DNA from: an uncultured Spirochaetaceae bacterium | GTDB lineage: Bacteria > Spirochaetota > Spirochaetia > Sphaerochaetales > Sphaerochaetaceae | Reading direction: 5' to 3' | DNA length: 54,831 nt | Assembly: GCA_944389155.1 (NCBI GenBank) | Contig: CALXLI010000018.1 | Location: 1 to 54,831 of the forward strand | Shown here: piece by piece, positions 7,624 through 16,126 of the stretch | Position numbering within the stretch: the stretch's first letter is position 1 | Layout: each line of letters opens with the position of its first letter | Notes under the pieces: model-generated | What the model was told of the DNA's origin: nothing | The model's input: the letters and a program-made list of their open reading frames with translations, nothing else | Database searches by the model: none | Program-made: the position numbers and the translations under genes

Positions 7624-9525
7624 CTATGCTTTCAGCTCACTTTCTCTGAAATCATATGTTTTGCCGTCGATTGTTATCGATACATCATCAGAACATATTT
7701 CATTGCATCCAGTTACAGAAAGAGCATCTTTCTCAAAGGATATCACTGTGATAAGGCGCACGGAATCTGAGATTGCCCTGTACTCAAGCCTGTCAACACC
7801 CTTGTACATCCCCTGCTCCTTTCCAGTTGCGATGATCCCTCCTGCAGGATTCATCGAGCCATTGGTAACGGAAAGGGAAGAGCCGCCAGAGAGTGCAAGC
7901 TGGACATCGCTATACAGTGCTTTGTCCCTGAAGATTGAACTGCGCTCTGAATCAACGTGCCAAAGGATGTTGTACTCGTGCTTTTCCTTGCCTGACATCC
8001 TATCAACAACGATGAAGAATGGCAGGGAGAAACCTTCATGCTTCTTTATGAAATAGACGCTTCTTGTCCATGATGCAGGATGCTTCTCATCTTCCCCATA
8101 AGGCCCAGAGTAGCCTCCCTCTGCCCAGTCAACGCTCTCGGAGGTACCGCTCTTCAGATCTGAAAGCTTGCTTATCTCATCATCGCTCCAGCTATAGCTC
8201 CTGCCCCTGTTCTGGCCTTCTCCGTCTATCAGAAGGACATTATGTGAGAATGATGAGAGCGTCAATGTCCGGATTGCAGATGTGTCATAAGCATAGCATC
8301 CGCCCTCTGCAATCACCCTTTTCCGTCCCTTTGAGACAATAAGCGATAGCTTGTCCTCATGCTGGTGCATCCTGCCATATGGAGCTGAATCCAGAAGTGC
8401 ATATATATCATCGCTACCCCAGCCAGAGCGGAAGGCAAAATATCCTGAATATGGAAGGGCAACGGATGTATAAGGCATCTCGCCTTTCGTCTTATCAGAG
8501 AGCACCCATTCTATCTCAGGGCTTGTGAAAAGCCTCTGCTTAGGCTGCAGCAGCTCCTTCACGTCAAAAACATTTCCGTCGTTTATATCAGGAAGCCTTC
8601 CATCCGGTTCCATCAGCTTGATATCAACCTCGGTGGCCTTTACGAGGATAGAGCAAAGGGAGGATGGAATCTCCTTTCCAAATGCTCTCATCAGCTCGAA
8701 CATCCTCTGATAGTTGTTTATCGCAACCTCATGATAGTTCGTTGTCAGCTCAAACTGGAAACCATCGGGGTAGAACTGTCTCTTTGCCTCCTTCTCCATC
8801 GAGGAAAGGGCAAAGGACTCCCATCTGCCGGACTCCTTGAAGAATGGGCAGAGGGTCGCAATATGCATGAGCCCATTCATCTCCATAAGAAGCCAGTTGT
8901 TGCCTGTATGATTGCTGTATAGCCTTGCACCATGCTCATATAGTGACTGGAAGATGGAGCACAGGAGCTCATCAGAGAACTCGGGATAGAATGCATAGAT
9001 GAAATATGGCCAGTTCGCACCCATCCTTATTCCGCATTCTATTGTTCTCCAGCAATCCGTTTCCCACCCCTTGACATCTGAAGATGGACACGGGCATGTA
9101 TCGATCCACGTAGAGATAAGATCGGATGCTGCCTTGCTGTAGGCTTTGTTTCCTGTGAGAAGATATTCATGTGCAAGCAGCTTTATATCATTATGCCTTG
9201 AAAGCTGCCATGTCCATTCCTTGTAGCCGTTGTATGTCGGATTCGAGTGCCAGTCAACATTCTCTGTCGAGCCAAATGCCGATGGAACCCCTACAGAGAC
9301 GAGAGTACCTGATGCGATTCTGTCACAGGCCTCCCTGTCGCTCTCTCCCGGAAGCTTATAGACATTCTCAGGGATTTCATATGGAATCGTGAAGAAGCGT
9401 TCACGTGTTGCGTCCAGATGCTTCCTGATGAAAGCAGCAAATGAACGCACAAAGCTGTTACTATCGATATTCTCAAAGCCTGGATATGACAAGTCCAGTG
9501 CGGATAGAAGTTTGCTGAATGACAT
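7624..9525 (-). CDS. heparinase II/III-family polysaccharide lyase, cytoplasmic
   Basis: A 633-residue enzyme of the heparinase II/III and oligo-alginate lyase class, which cleave uronic-acid-containing oligosaccharides by beta-elimination. The N-terminal (alpha/alpha) toroid shows EWTWQLSRHNDIKLLAHEYL, TGNNWLLMEMNGL and LTTNYHEVAINNYQRM. The C-terminal beta-sandwich shows YFAFRSGWGSDD, PYGRMHQHEDKLSLIV and SFSHNVLLIDGEGQ, with the metal-site and catalytic His/Asn/Tyr present. There is no signal peptide, so it should act on imported oligosaccharides. A good ggagg precedes the ATG. It follows ygeW on the same strand but behind a terminator, and no sugar importer is adjacent. The substrate (heparan, chondroitin or alginate fragments) cannot be decided. 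Confidence 0.78.
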   Translation of the reverse strand: MSFSKLLSALDLSYPGFENIDSNSFVRSFAAFIRKHLDATRERFFTIPYEIPENVYKLPGESDREACDRIASGTLVSVGVPSAFGSTENVDWHSNPTYNGYKEWTWQLSRHNDIKLLAHEYLLTGNKAYSKAASDLISTWIDTCPCPSSDVKGWETDCWRTIECGIRMGANWPYFIYAFYPEFSDELLCSIFQSLYEHGARLYSNHTGNNWLLMEMNGLMHIATLCPFFKESGRWESFALSSMEKEAKRQFYPDGFQFELTTNYHEVAINNYQRMFELMRAFGKEIPSSLCSILVKATEVDIKLMEPDGRLPDINDGNVFDVKELLQPKQRLFTSPEIEWVLSDKTKGEMPYTSVALPYSGYFAFRSGWGSDDIYALLDSAPYGRMHQHEDKLSLIVSKGRKRVIAEGGCYAYDTSAIRTLTLSSFSHNVLLIDGEGQNRGRSYSWSDDEISKLSDLKSGTSESVDWAEGGYSGPYGEDEKHPASWTRSVYFIKKHEGFSLPFFIVVDRMSGKEKHEYNILWHVDSERSSIFRDKALYSDVQLALSGGSSLSVTNGSMNPAGGIIATGKEQGMYKGVDRLEYRAISDSVRLITVISFEKDALSVTGCNEICSDDVSITIDGKTYDFRESELKA

Positions 9526-9537
9526 ATTGCCTCCATG

Positions 9538-9567
9538 AAAAAAGAGCAGCCTGGGAAAGCTGCCCTC
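9538..9567 (-). terminator. intrinsic terminator of ygeW
   Basis: On the minus strand the stem gcagc/gctgc (with flanking weaker pairs) and an 8-nt loop is followed by ctcttttttca. The run ends at the Shine-Dalgarno of the heparinase-family gene, which separates the two genes transcriptionally. Confidence 0.65.
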
Positions 9568-9584
9568 GTCTGATTGACTCTTTT

Positions 9585-10787
9585 TTACCTTATCCTGGGC
9601 TTTGCTTCATCAAGAAGCATTGCAAGCTTGGACGAAGGATCAGAGAACTTTGCAAGGAATATCATAGCTGCGATGATATATGGCTTGTATGATGCCTCCT
9701 TGTACAGTGGATCAAGATAGCGGCTGAATACAGAATCCTCAACCTCGCCTTCCTTGCATGATACGCCTGAGATATCAGCAGGGAGGCAGTGCATGTAAAG
9801 AGCCTTTCCACCCTTTGTTGTCTTCATAAGCTCTTCGGTGCATGTCCAGTTCTTGAACTTGGCATTGTTCTCAAGGCATCTCTTCTCAAGATCCTTCAGC
9901 TCATCGAACCTGCCCTCACCTACGAGCTTTGTCCTCTCTTCCATCACAGCATATGGAGCCCATGACTTCGGATACACGATATCTGCATCCTTGAAAGCCT
10001 CCTCCATAGATGCGACCTTCTTATATGAACCACCCGAAGCTGCTGCGTTCTTTGCCGCGATCTCTTCGACATCTCCCATCACGTCATAGCCCTCTGGATG
10101 AGCCAGCACAACGTCCATTCCGAAACGAGTGAAAAGACCGATGATGCCCTGTGGAACTGAGAGCGGCTTGCCGTATGATGGAGAATAAGCCCATGTCATG
10201 GCGATCTTCTTGCCCTTGAGGTTCTCGACACCGCCGAAGTAGTTGATTACATGGAGCATATCAGCCATGGACTGAGTCGGATGATCTATATCACACTGAA
10301 GGTTGACAAGCGTTGGACGCTGCTCAAGGATTCCATCCTTATAGCCCTGGTCTACAGCATCAGCAACACTCTTCATATAGGTATAGCCCTTGCCGATGTA
10401 CATATCATCACGGATACCTATGACATCAGCCATGAATGAAACCATGTTCGCAGTCTCCCTGACAGTCTCTCCATGGGCAATCTGGGAAACCTTCTCATCA
10501 AGGTCCTGCACTTCAAGACCAAGCAGGTTGCATGCTGATGCGAAAGAGAATCTCGTGCGTGTTGAGTTATCACGGAAAATGGAGATGCCAAGGCCGGAAT
10601 CAAAGACCTTGGAGGAGATATTGTTCTCCCTCAGTCCGCGAAGTATCTCAGCAACCTTGAACACAGCACTGATCTCATCATCGCTTTCCTTCCATGTGTG
10701 GAAAAAATCATTGAGGTACATCCTCTTCGTATCAAGAGCCTTGAGCTCCTCGATCATCTTCCTTATTTCGCCTTTGTCCCTAGCCAT
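9585..10787 (-). CDS. ygeW: knotted carbamoyltransferase YgeW
   Basis: A 400-residue aspartate/ornithine transcarbamoylase-fold protein of the YgeW group, whose members sit in anaerobic purine/uric acid catabolism clusters. The carbamoyl-phosphate loop DNSTRTRFSFASA is at residues 73-85, and IAHGETVRETANMVS, QCDIDHPTQSMADMLH (HPTQ motif), TWAYSPSYGKPLSVPQG and HCLPADISG follow in family order. In this pathway a carbamoyl group is thought to be passed to carbamoyl phosphate for ATP recovery by a carbamate kinase; that kinase is not in the window. The start follows aggaggaagaa. A tandem TGTTGC motif lies about 60 bp upstream and recurs before ygfK. Confidence 0.92.
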   Translation of the reverse strand: MARDKGEIRKMIEELKALDTKRMYLNDFFHTWKESDDEISAVFKVAEILRGLRENNISSKVFDSGLGISIFRDNSTRTRFSFASACNLLGLEVQDLDEKVSQIAHGETVRETANMVSFMADVIGIRDDMYIGKGYTYMKSVADAVDQGYKDGILEQRPTLVNLQCDIDHPTQSMADMLHVINYFGGVENLKGKKIAMTWAYSPSYGKPLSVPQGIIGLFTRFGMDVVLAHPEGYDVMGDVEEIAAKNAAASGGSYKKVASMEEAFKDADIVYPKSWAPYAVMEERTKLVGEGRFDELKDLEKRCLENNAKFKNWTCTEELMKTTKGGKALYMHCLPADISGVSCKEGEVEDSVFSRYLDPLYKEASYKPYIIAAMIFLAKFSDPSSKLAMLLDEAKPRIR

Positions 10788-10848
10788 TTCTTCCTCCTAG
10801 GATTTTCTTACTAAACTCTATCACAGTAGATGTAAGGCCGCAAGAGAT

Positions 10849-10865
10849 TGTTGCGCTTTGTTGCA
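10849..10865 (+). promoter_or_regulatory. tandem TGTTGC repeat upstream of ygeW
   Basis: TGTTGC at 10849-10854 is repeated at 10859-10864, exactly 10 bp apart, 62 bp before the ygeW start. The same arrangement occurs before ygfK at 53663-53680. A 10-bp phase places both copies on one face of the helix, as expected for a dimeric regulator. Confidence 0.45.
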
Positions 10866-10884
10866 TGGGCTTTGAATGATGCAT

Positions 10885-11757
10885 CTACCTGTCAGAGACA
10901 GCCTTGCCGCTCAGCTGCTCATCATACTTCATGATATATCCCTTTGCTTCCTCTATGCGTCCTTGTGCTATGTACTCAAGCATAATGCGGTTGTGATGGC
11001 GTCTGTCATGGCGGAAACGACGGGCGCTCTCAATGTAGGCTTTCTCGGACTCAAGCTCATTTCGAAGCATATTAAGCCGTTCGTTAAGCATTGCCGTATC
11101 ATTGCGTGCGCTCATGATACGTATGATCTGGAAGACTATGCTGTATGCAGATACTGCAAGGATGAACATAATCAAGGTAAGCGCGATGCTGGCATAAATC
11201 TCATCCACAAGGAAGAAGAGAGGTATCAGCACAATGCAGGACACGGAGATGAAAGTGACAGCACCGAACACAGCAAGTATCCATAGCTCCTTTGTGAGCT
11301 TTGACAATGAGCCGAGGATGAATTCACAAAGATGAAAGCGCAGCAGCAGAGCATAGCAGAAGCAGATGAGCATAAGCGTCAGTGACATCACCATCTCACT
11401 GTGGTTGGCAGGAATGAATGGAAGGATGGAGACTGCAAGGGAAAAACCAGCTGCGAACATATAGAATGTACAATAAGCCGCAAACAGGAACAGATTGCGC
11501 GCTATCAGCTCAGAACCTGTGTATATGAATACAGCGCCATATACAATTGAAGAGGTTGCAAGCAGGATTGTTCCGGCAAGTCCATTGAAGTCTCCGACGA
11601 CGTGGAGAACGATGACAGACACAAACTCAAGAAACAGAAAGGCAATGATCCAAAGCAGATACGGATGGGTTATCCTATCCTTTGGCCTCTCCATTATCGG
11701 AAGGACAAAGAGATGGCTCACGAAAACCATTGAAATCCTCAGCAAATCCCAAAGCAC
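10885..11757 (-). CDS. Agr/GHKL-type sensor lacking its ATPase domain
   Basis: A 290-residue protein. Residues 1-215 form about six membrane segments; residues 215-285 form a coiled coil and a dimerisation H-box, FRHDRRHHN (phospho-acceptor-type H250, codon at 11008-11010). It then stops at GKAVSDR without the N and G boxes of a HATPase domain, and no ATPase remnant follows in any frame before ygeW. The GTG start has aaggagg six bases upstream. It is a paralogue of the next gene upstream, which keeps the ATPase domain but has Glu in place of the RHD histidine. It may be a decayed copy or the phospho-acceptor half of a two-protein kinase. Confidence 0.65.
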   Translation of the reverse strand: MLWDLLRISMVFVSHLFVLPIMERPKDRITHPYLLWIIAFLFLEFVSVIVLHVVGDFNGLAGTILLATSSIVYGAVFIYTGSELIARNLFLFAAYCTFYMFAAGFSLAVSILPFIPANHSEMVMSLTLMLICFCYALLLRFHLCEFILGSLSKLTKELWILAVFGAVTFISVSCIVLIPLFFLVDEIYASIALTLIMFILAVSAYSIVFQIIRIMSARNDTAMLNERLNMLRNELESEKAYIESARRFRHDRRHHNRIMLEYIAQGRIEEAKGYIMKYDEQLSGKAVSDR

Positions 11758-11772
11758 AGAAGTCCTCCTTGT

Positions 11773-13032
11773 CTAAAACGGAATCGTGATACGGGTATAG
11801 AAAACATCATCGATCTGTGAGCATACGATCATGCCTGAATGACGCCCCAGAACATCCGCCGCGCTTCTGATTCCGATTCCTCCCATGTCATTCTTCGATA
11901 TCGGAAGGCCGTTCTCAAAGCTTGTCTTTCCGCTTGAGCTGTTCCTTATCTCAGCAAGGATAAGCCTGCCTTTTCTCTTAGCTGTGAATTCTATGAATGG
12001 ATCATTGCAGGATGCGGCAGCCCGTACCGCATTCTCAAGCACGTTGCCGAAGATTATCACGATTTCAGGCTCAGAGAGATTGAGTAACTGGGGCATGGAC
12101 GCAGAGACAATGAATCTGATCCCATTTTCCCTGCAGAACCGTTCTACCATACGAAGGATAGCATCAACGGTCCTATTGCCTGTATAGAAATGGAAGGTAG
12201 TCTCCTCTATCTTCCGCTCATCCCCCAACAGGTACTCAGCAGCGCCATCCGGATCGTTCCTTTCGAGATATTCGAAGATGATCCTGTTGTGCCGTCTAAT
12301 ATCCTCCTGCAGCTCAGCCGCTGTCTGTATGAATTCATTCTGGGCAGAGAGCTCTGCTTCAAGCAGCCTCTGCTGCATATACATCTGATCCTCCTCAGCC
12401 TTCTCATTCATGATCTGTATAAGCTTATAGGCCAGCAGGAACGACACAACGAAGAAGAATGTGAACGAGGAGAGCACCGCAACCTCGAAGAAGATATCAT
12501 TGATCATGAATACATAGACAATGGCTATCGTGGATATCGAAAAACACGCAAGAATGGAGAAGACGGCAAGGCTTACCCATCCTTTCTCTATCTCGAGCGA
12601 TGAATCAAGGAATCTTCTTCTGAAGAACCTGCAGGCAAATACAATCATGACAGACAGAACTGAACGTATGAAAAGCATCCAGCCTTCATTTCCTGAGAAC
12701 AGGATATCCGCAAGAAGCTGGGCAAGCGATACTGCAAGCATGAAAAGCATGACATATGTCATGAATATGAAGAGCGAACGCTTGACAGAACCTTCGGAAC
12801 TCCAGACAAACAGTGCACCTGTTGCAAAGAGATAAAGGAAATACTGCACGATTGTCGTTGTCTGGCTGAATCCAAACAGAATGGCGATGCATAGCCCGAC
12901 AATGCCTAGGACAAAGAAGGCAGCGATCCATGCGGCAAGATGGGGCTTTCCTTTTCCAGATACAGAAAGCTGCCATAGCGTTATGCAATGGAAGAACAGA
13001 ACGCTTATGACACGGAGTATATCGACAAGCAT
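11773..13032 (-). CDS. Agr/GHKL-type sensor kinase with altered H-box
   Basis: A 419-residue membrane histidine-kinase homologue: six or so membrane segments (to about residue 210), a coiled coil, an H-box region and a GHKL ATPase domain with N-box FGNVLENAVRAA and G-box MGGIGIRSAADVL. The usual RHD of the H-box reads QED: an ungapped alignment to the paralogue puts E243 (codon 12304-12306) at the phospho-acceptor position. The start is taken at 13032, two bases after the original stop of the regulator gene, with gagagg upstream; an open frame extends to 13104 but overlaps that gene. It may phosphorylate the adjacent H-bearing paralogue, or be non-functional. Confidence 0.7.
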   Translation of the reverse strand: MLVDILRVISVLFFHCITLWQLSVSGKGKPHLAAWIAAFFVLGIVGLCIAILFGFSQTTTIVQYFLYLFATGALFVWSSEGSVKRSLFIFMTYVMLFMLAVSLAQLLADILFSGNEGWMLFIRSVLSVMIVFACRFFRRRFLDSSLEIEKGWVSLAVFSILACFSISTIAIVYVFMINDIFFEVAVLSSFTFFFVVSFLLAYKLIQIMNEKAEEDQMYMQQRLLEAELSAQNEFIQTAAELQEDIRRHNRIIFEYLERNDPDGAAEYLLGDERKIEETTFHFYTGNRTVDAILRMVERFCRENGIRFIVSASMPQLLNLSEPEIVIIFGNVLENAVRAAASCNDPFIEFTAKRKGRLILAEIRNSSSGKTSFENGLPISKNDMGGIGIRSAADVLGRHSGMIVCSQIDDVFYTRITIPF

Positions 13033-13033
13033 G

Positions 13034-13783
13034 CTATACCCTCTCAGCATCAGGAGAAGCGAACATCCATTCAAAGAACAGATTGCGTATACGGCGGAAA
13101 TCACCCCGCTTTATAAGAATGGTGCTGCCATTCTGCATCGTGATATTATCAGGGCTGACTGAACGGATCTCATTGAGGTTAACGATATATCCCCTGTAAG
13201 GCTGCATGAACTGTCCGGGAGCTGCCTACTCAAGCTCATTGAGGAACACCGTAAGCGTCTTCCTCGTCTCTTCGTAATCTCCCGCACTCGTATGCACTAC
13301 CCGCTTGTATCCAACGCTCTCGATGTATAGGATGCTGTCTATATAGATCCGCTGCACAGTTCCACCCTCAAGGCTCAGCAGCATCTGAGCCCTGTCATTG
13401 CGTGTAAACGCCTTGAGGGCTCGATCCATCGCTTCATCAAAAAGCTTTCCGGAAAGAGGCTTCAGGACATAATGGACCGCATCAAGAGAGAATGCATCTA
13501 CAGCATAATCAGGGGAGACAGACATGAATATTATCTCCGTATGCTTCTTACCCTGTCTCAGAAGCCGTGCCGCATCCATCCCGTTTACACCAGGCATGTA
13601 GATATCAAGGATCACGATATCCCAGCCACCGCCTCTCCTTGCTTCCTCCAGGAAGGCAGATGAACTGCGGAACTCAGATACCGAAGCGCTCAGATCGGGC
13701 CTTCTCTGAAAATATGAGTCAACAGCATGTCTTGCCTCCTTGAGGCATGACTCCTGATCATCGCAGATAGCTACACGAATCAC
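13034..13783 (-). pseudogene. LytTR-type response regulator with an in-frame amber codon
   Basis: The gene encodes an AgrA/LytT-type regulator: receiver domain (VAICDDQESC, phospho-acceptor in VILDIYMPG, MSVSPDYAVDAF, YVLKPL) and a LytTR DNA-binding domain. A TAG at 13226-13228 stops translation after 185 residues, in the middle of LytTR. The same frame continues perfectly for 63 more residues (APGQFMQPYRGYIVNLNEI, IKRGDFRRIRNLF) to a stop at 13034, giving the normal 249-residue length. So one nonsense change has occurred with no other decay visible. The start is GTG at 13783 with aaagga 9 bases upstream. The gene leads the sensor operon. Confidence 0.75.
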
Positions 13784-13924
13784 CTTCAATAATCCTTTAT
13801 GGTCTAGGATACCATAAGAAATGCACAATACCGAATATCATTGATGAATCGTGAATATGATACGGCGAAAGATGAATATGAATATAAGCTCAACAAACCC
13901 GCGATTGCGTAGTATATTCTTGTT

Positions 13925-14713
13925 ATGGAACGTTATGCACGTTTTGCAGGAAGCTGGTACCCAGCAGGAAAGGATGAGCTCATGCCAATTGCGGAATGCC
14001 CGATGCGCGATGGAGAATCAAGGTTCGCGGTCCTTCCCCATTCAGGTCTTATGTTCAGCAGCACCCATATAAGGGAATATTTCTCATCCCTTTCAGATGC
14101 AATCACTAGGATATTGATAATCTCGCCTTCGCATTACTATTACCTTGAGCCTGATATGATTGTCTCGGCACGCTTCACATCATCTGCAACGCCCATCGGC
14201 AATATAGAGACAATGCCGATGAACGTGGGGACTGTATCTGAGGATGCCTTGCAGAGAGAGCATGGCGTGGAGATGTTCCTACCTTTCATAGCAGCGAAGA
14301 AAGGCATGAAGGTTTCATATCTGCTTCTCTCTTCCCTGTCATCAGAGAAGAGCGGGATGATGATAGCTGACAAGATCCTGTCCTTGATAGACGAGCACAC
14401 CGGTGTGATTGCCTCATCTGATTTCACCCACTACGGTCCTTCGTATGATTTCATGCCATACGGCAAGGACGCATATGGGAGAATAATGGCAGAGGATGAC
14501 CGTACAGCAGATCTTCTTGCCAATGGAGAAGCTGAAGAGGCATGGAGGGAAGGAAAGGAAAGGACGATATGCGGCATAGCGCCAGCTGCAGTTGTCTCTG
14601 CGATGGCGAAACGCATTGGTCTTGAAGGGAAAAGAGGGCTGGGCTCATCCAGTGCTGATACGACAGGGGACAGGGAGAACTTCGTTTCATACAGAACAGT
14701 GCTTTGGAGGTGA
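13925..14713 (+). CDS. amrB: AmmeMemoRadiSam system protein B (MEMO1 family)
   Basis: A 262-residue member of the MEMO family, which has the fold of class III extradiol dioxygenases. It reads GSWYPAGKDEL, VLPHSGLMFSS (metal-site-type His), LIISPSHYYY, VASSDFTHYGPSYDF and CGIAPAAVVSA in family order. It is the first gene of the three-gene AmmeMemoRadiSam set, whose biochemical role is unknown. No Shine-Dalgarno precedes the ATG, and TATATT at 13913-13918 is 7 bp upstream, so the mRNA may begin at or near the start codon. AMMECR1 follows 2 bp after the stop. Confidence 0.88.
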   Translation: MERYARFAGSWYPAGKDELMPIAECPMRDGESRFAVLPHSGLMFSSTHIREYFSSLSDAITRILIISPSHYYYLEPDMIVSARFTSSATPIGNIETMPMNVGTVSEDALQREHGVEMFLPFIAAKKGMKVSYLLLSSLSSEKSGMMIADKILSLIDEHTGVIASSDFTHYGPSYDFMPYGKDAYGRIMAEDDRTADLLANGEAEEAWREGKERTICGIAPAAVVSAMAKRIGLEGKRGLGSSSADTTGDRENFVSYRTVLWR

Positions 14714-14715
14714 AT

Positions 14716-15234
14716 ATGACAGATGAACGCAGGAAAGCGCTTCTTGATATAGCAAGGAAATCCATAGCAGGAGAAGATGTCAGGACAGAAGACAGAGGAG
14801 AGAGATCCGGTGCATTCGTGACGCTTAGGAAGAATGGCGAGCTCAGGGGCTGTATCGGATACATGGAGGCTATCTCAGATCTTGAGAGTGAGATAAAGAT
14901 GCTCGCGCGTGAGGCTGCATTCTCAGATCCGCGCTTTCCTCCCCTCTCGCTTTCAGAGCTTCCGCTCTGCACGATTGAGATATCGCTCCTGACAAAGCCG
15001 GAGAGGATTGAGAGCATACAGGATTTCATGCCGCGCCGCGATGGGATAATCCTCTCCCTTCTTGGAAGAAGGGCTGTCTTCCTGCCGCAGGTTGCAGATG
15101 AGACAGGATGGACACGGGAAGAGATGCTCTCTGCACTCTCTGAGAAAGCAGGGCTTGGCCCATCAGCGTGGAAAAGCGACCAAGCTGTCTTCCATACATT
15201 CCAGGCGGAGGTATTCAGCGACGATGAAGTGTGA
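14716..15234 (+). CDS. amrA: AmmeMemoRadiSam system protein A (AMMECR1 domain)
   Basis: A 172-residue AMMECR1-domain protein: ERSGAFVTLRKNGELRGCIGY (the LRGCIG signature, about residue 45), AREAAFSDPRFPPLS, IEISLLTKPERI, RRAVFLPQVADETGWTREEML. The function of the domain is not known; the conserved Cys-Ile-Gly strand is intact. The start at 14716 has ggagg five bases upstream; an earlier in-frame codon at 14704 lies inside the MEMO gene. Its 3' end overlaps the radical SAM gene by 11 bp, which implies coupled expression. Confidence 0.9.
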   Translation: MTDERRKALLDIARKSIAGEDVRTEDRGERSGAFVTLRKNGELRGCIGYMEAISDLESEIKMLAREAAFSDPRFPPLSLSELPLCTIEISLLTKPERIESIQDFMPRRDGIILSLLGRRAVFLPQVADETGWTREEMLSALSEKAGLGPSAWKSDQAVFHTFQAEVFSDDEV

Positions 15235-16126
15235 TTTCTGCTTCAGGCATTGCGAGATAAAAGAAAACGGATGGGGATGGTGCAACGCAAGGACAGCAAG
15301 GAACGGGAAGCTTGAGGACAGGGCATATGGGCACCTTGCCTCTGTCGCTGTAGACCCTGTTGAGAAGAAGCCTCTTTATCTTTTCCTCCCAGGGACTGAG
15401 ACGCTGTCTGTTGCTATGGAGGGATGCTCGCTCTCCTGCTCATTCTGCCAGAATCATGATATCTCGCAGGCACACCATGAAGGGCTGCCATATGTTTCCC
15501 CGGAGCATGTTGTCGAGTACGCAAAGGAGAATGGCATACCATCTGTCAGCTTCACATATTCAGAGCCCCTTGTATGGCAGGACTACATGGCAGACGTTGC
15601 ATTCCTTGCAAAAGAAGTGGGACTCAAGACAATAATGGTCACCAATGGCGAGTTTTCAGAGGAGGCGCTTGAACGCATCCTCCCCCTCATAGATGCGTAC
15701 AATATAGATGTAAAGGGAGATGATGCATTCTACAGGTCAGTATGCAGCGGACGCCTTGCCCCTGTGATGAATGCTATAGAGAAGATAATGATGCATGGCT
15801 CGCATCTGGAGGTCACTACCCTCGTCATCGAAGGCCTGCACACAAAGGCCATGATAGAGAGCATCGGTACCATGCTCAGGGAGAGAGGCGTGAAAGTCTG
15901 GCATCTCACACGGTTCTTCCCAGCATTTCAGATGATGGATAGAATGCCAACATCAGAAAGCTTTCTCTCTGAGATGCTGGCAGCTGCTGATAGCATAGGG
16001 CTGGATTACGTCTTTCCGGGGAACAGCCTGCAAAGGCGCCCTATTGTATGTCCGCACTGCGGAAAAGAGACATCTCCACGGAACGGGAGATGCTCTGTAT
16101 GCGGAGAAACGATCGAAGGCGTCTGA
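15224..16126 (+). CDS. amrS: AmmeMemoRadiSam system radical SAM enzyme
   Basis: A 300-residue radical SAM protein. The cluster motif is CSLSCSFC (CxxxCxxC, about residues 72-79). It also has an N-terminal Cys set (CDFCFRHC and WCNAR) and a C-terminal zinc-ribbon-like pair (CPHCGKE and CSVCGE), both typical of this family. It resembles pyruvate formate-lyase activating enzymes (ISFTYSEPLVWQDY, YNIDVKGDDAFYR). The ATG at 15224 begins inside the AMMECR1 gene; an open frame runs further upstream but is antisense-style shadow of that gene. Its stop is directly followed by the stop of the convergent livF gene (TGATCA), leaving no intergenic space. Confidence 0.9.
   Translation: MKCDFCFRHCEIKENGWGWCNARTARNGKLEDRAYGHLASVAVDPVEKKPLYLFLPGTETLSVAMEGCSLSCSFCQNHDISQAHHEGLPYVSPEHVVEYAKENGIPSVSFTYSEPLVWQDYMADVAFLAKEVGLKTIMVTNGEFSEEALERILPLIDAYNIDVKGDDAFYRSVCSGRLAPVMNAIEKIMMHGSHLEVTTLVIEGLHTKAMIESIGTMLRERGVKVWHLTRFFPAFQMMDRMPTSESFLSEMLAAADSIGLDYVFPGNSLQRRPIVCPHCGKETSPRNGRCSVCGETIEGV

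Noticed and set aside
13226..13228. TAG in the regulator read as pyrrolysine
   Set aside because: No pyl genes are in the window, the position is not catalytic, and simple nonsense mutation is enough.
15062..15223. N-terminal extension of the radical SAM enzyme
   Set aside because: It overlaps the AMMECR1 gene in another frame and is poor in family motifs; the protein family begins at the CDFCFRHC motif just after 15224.
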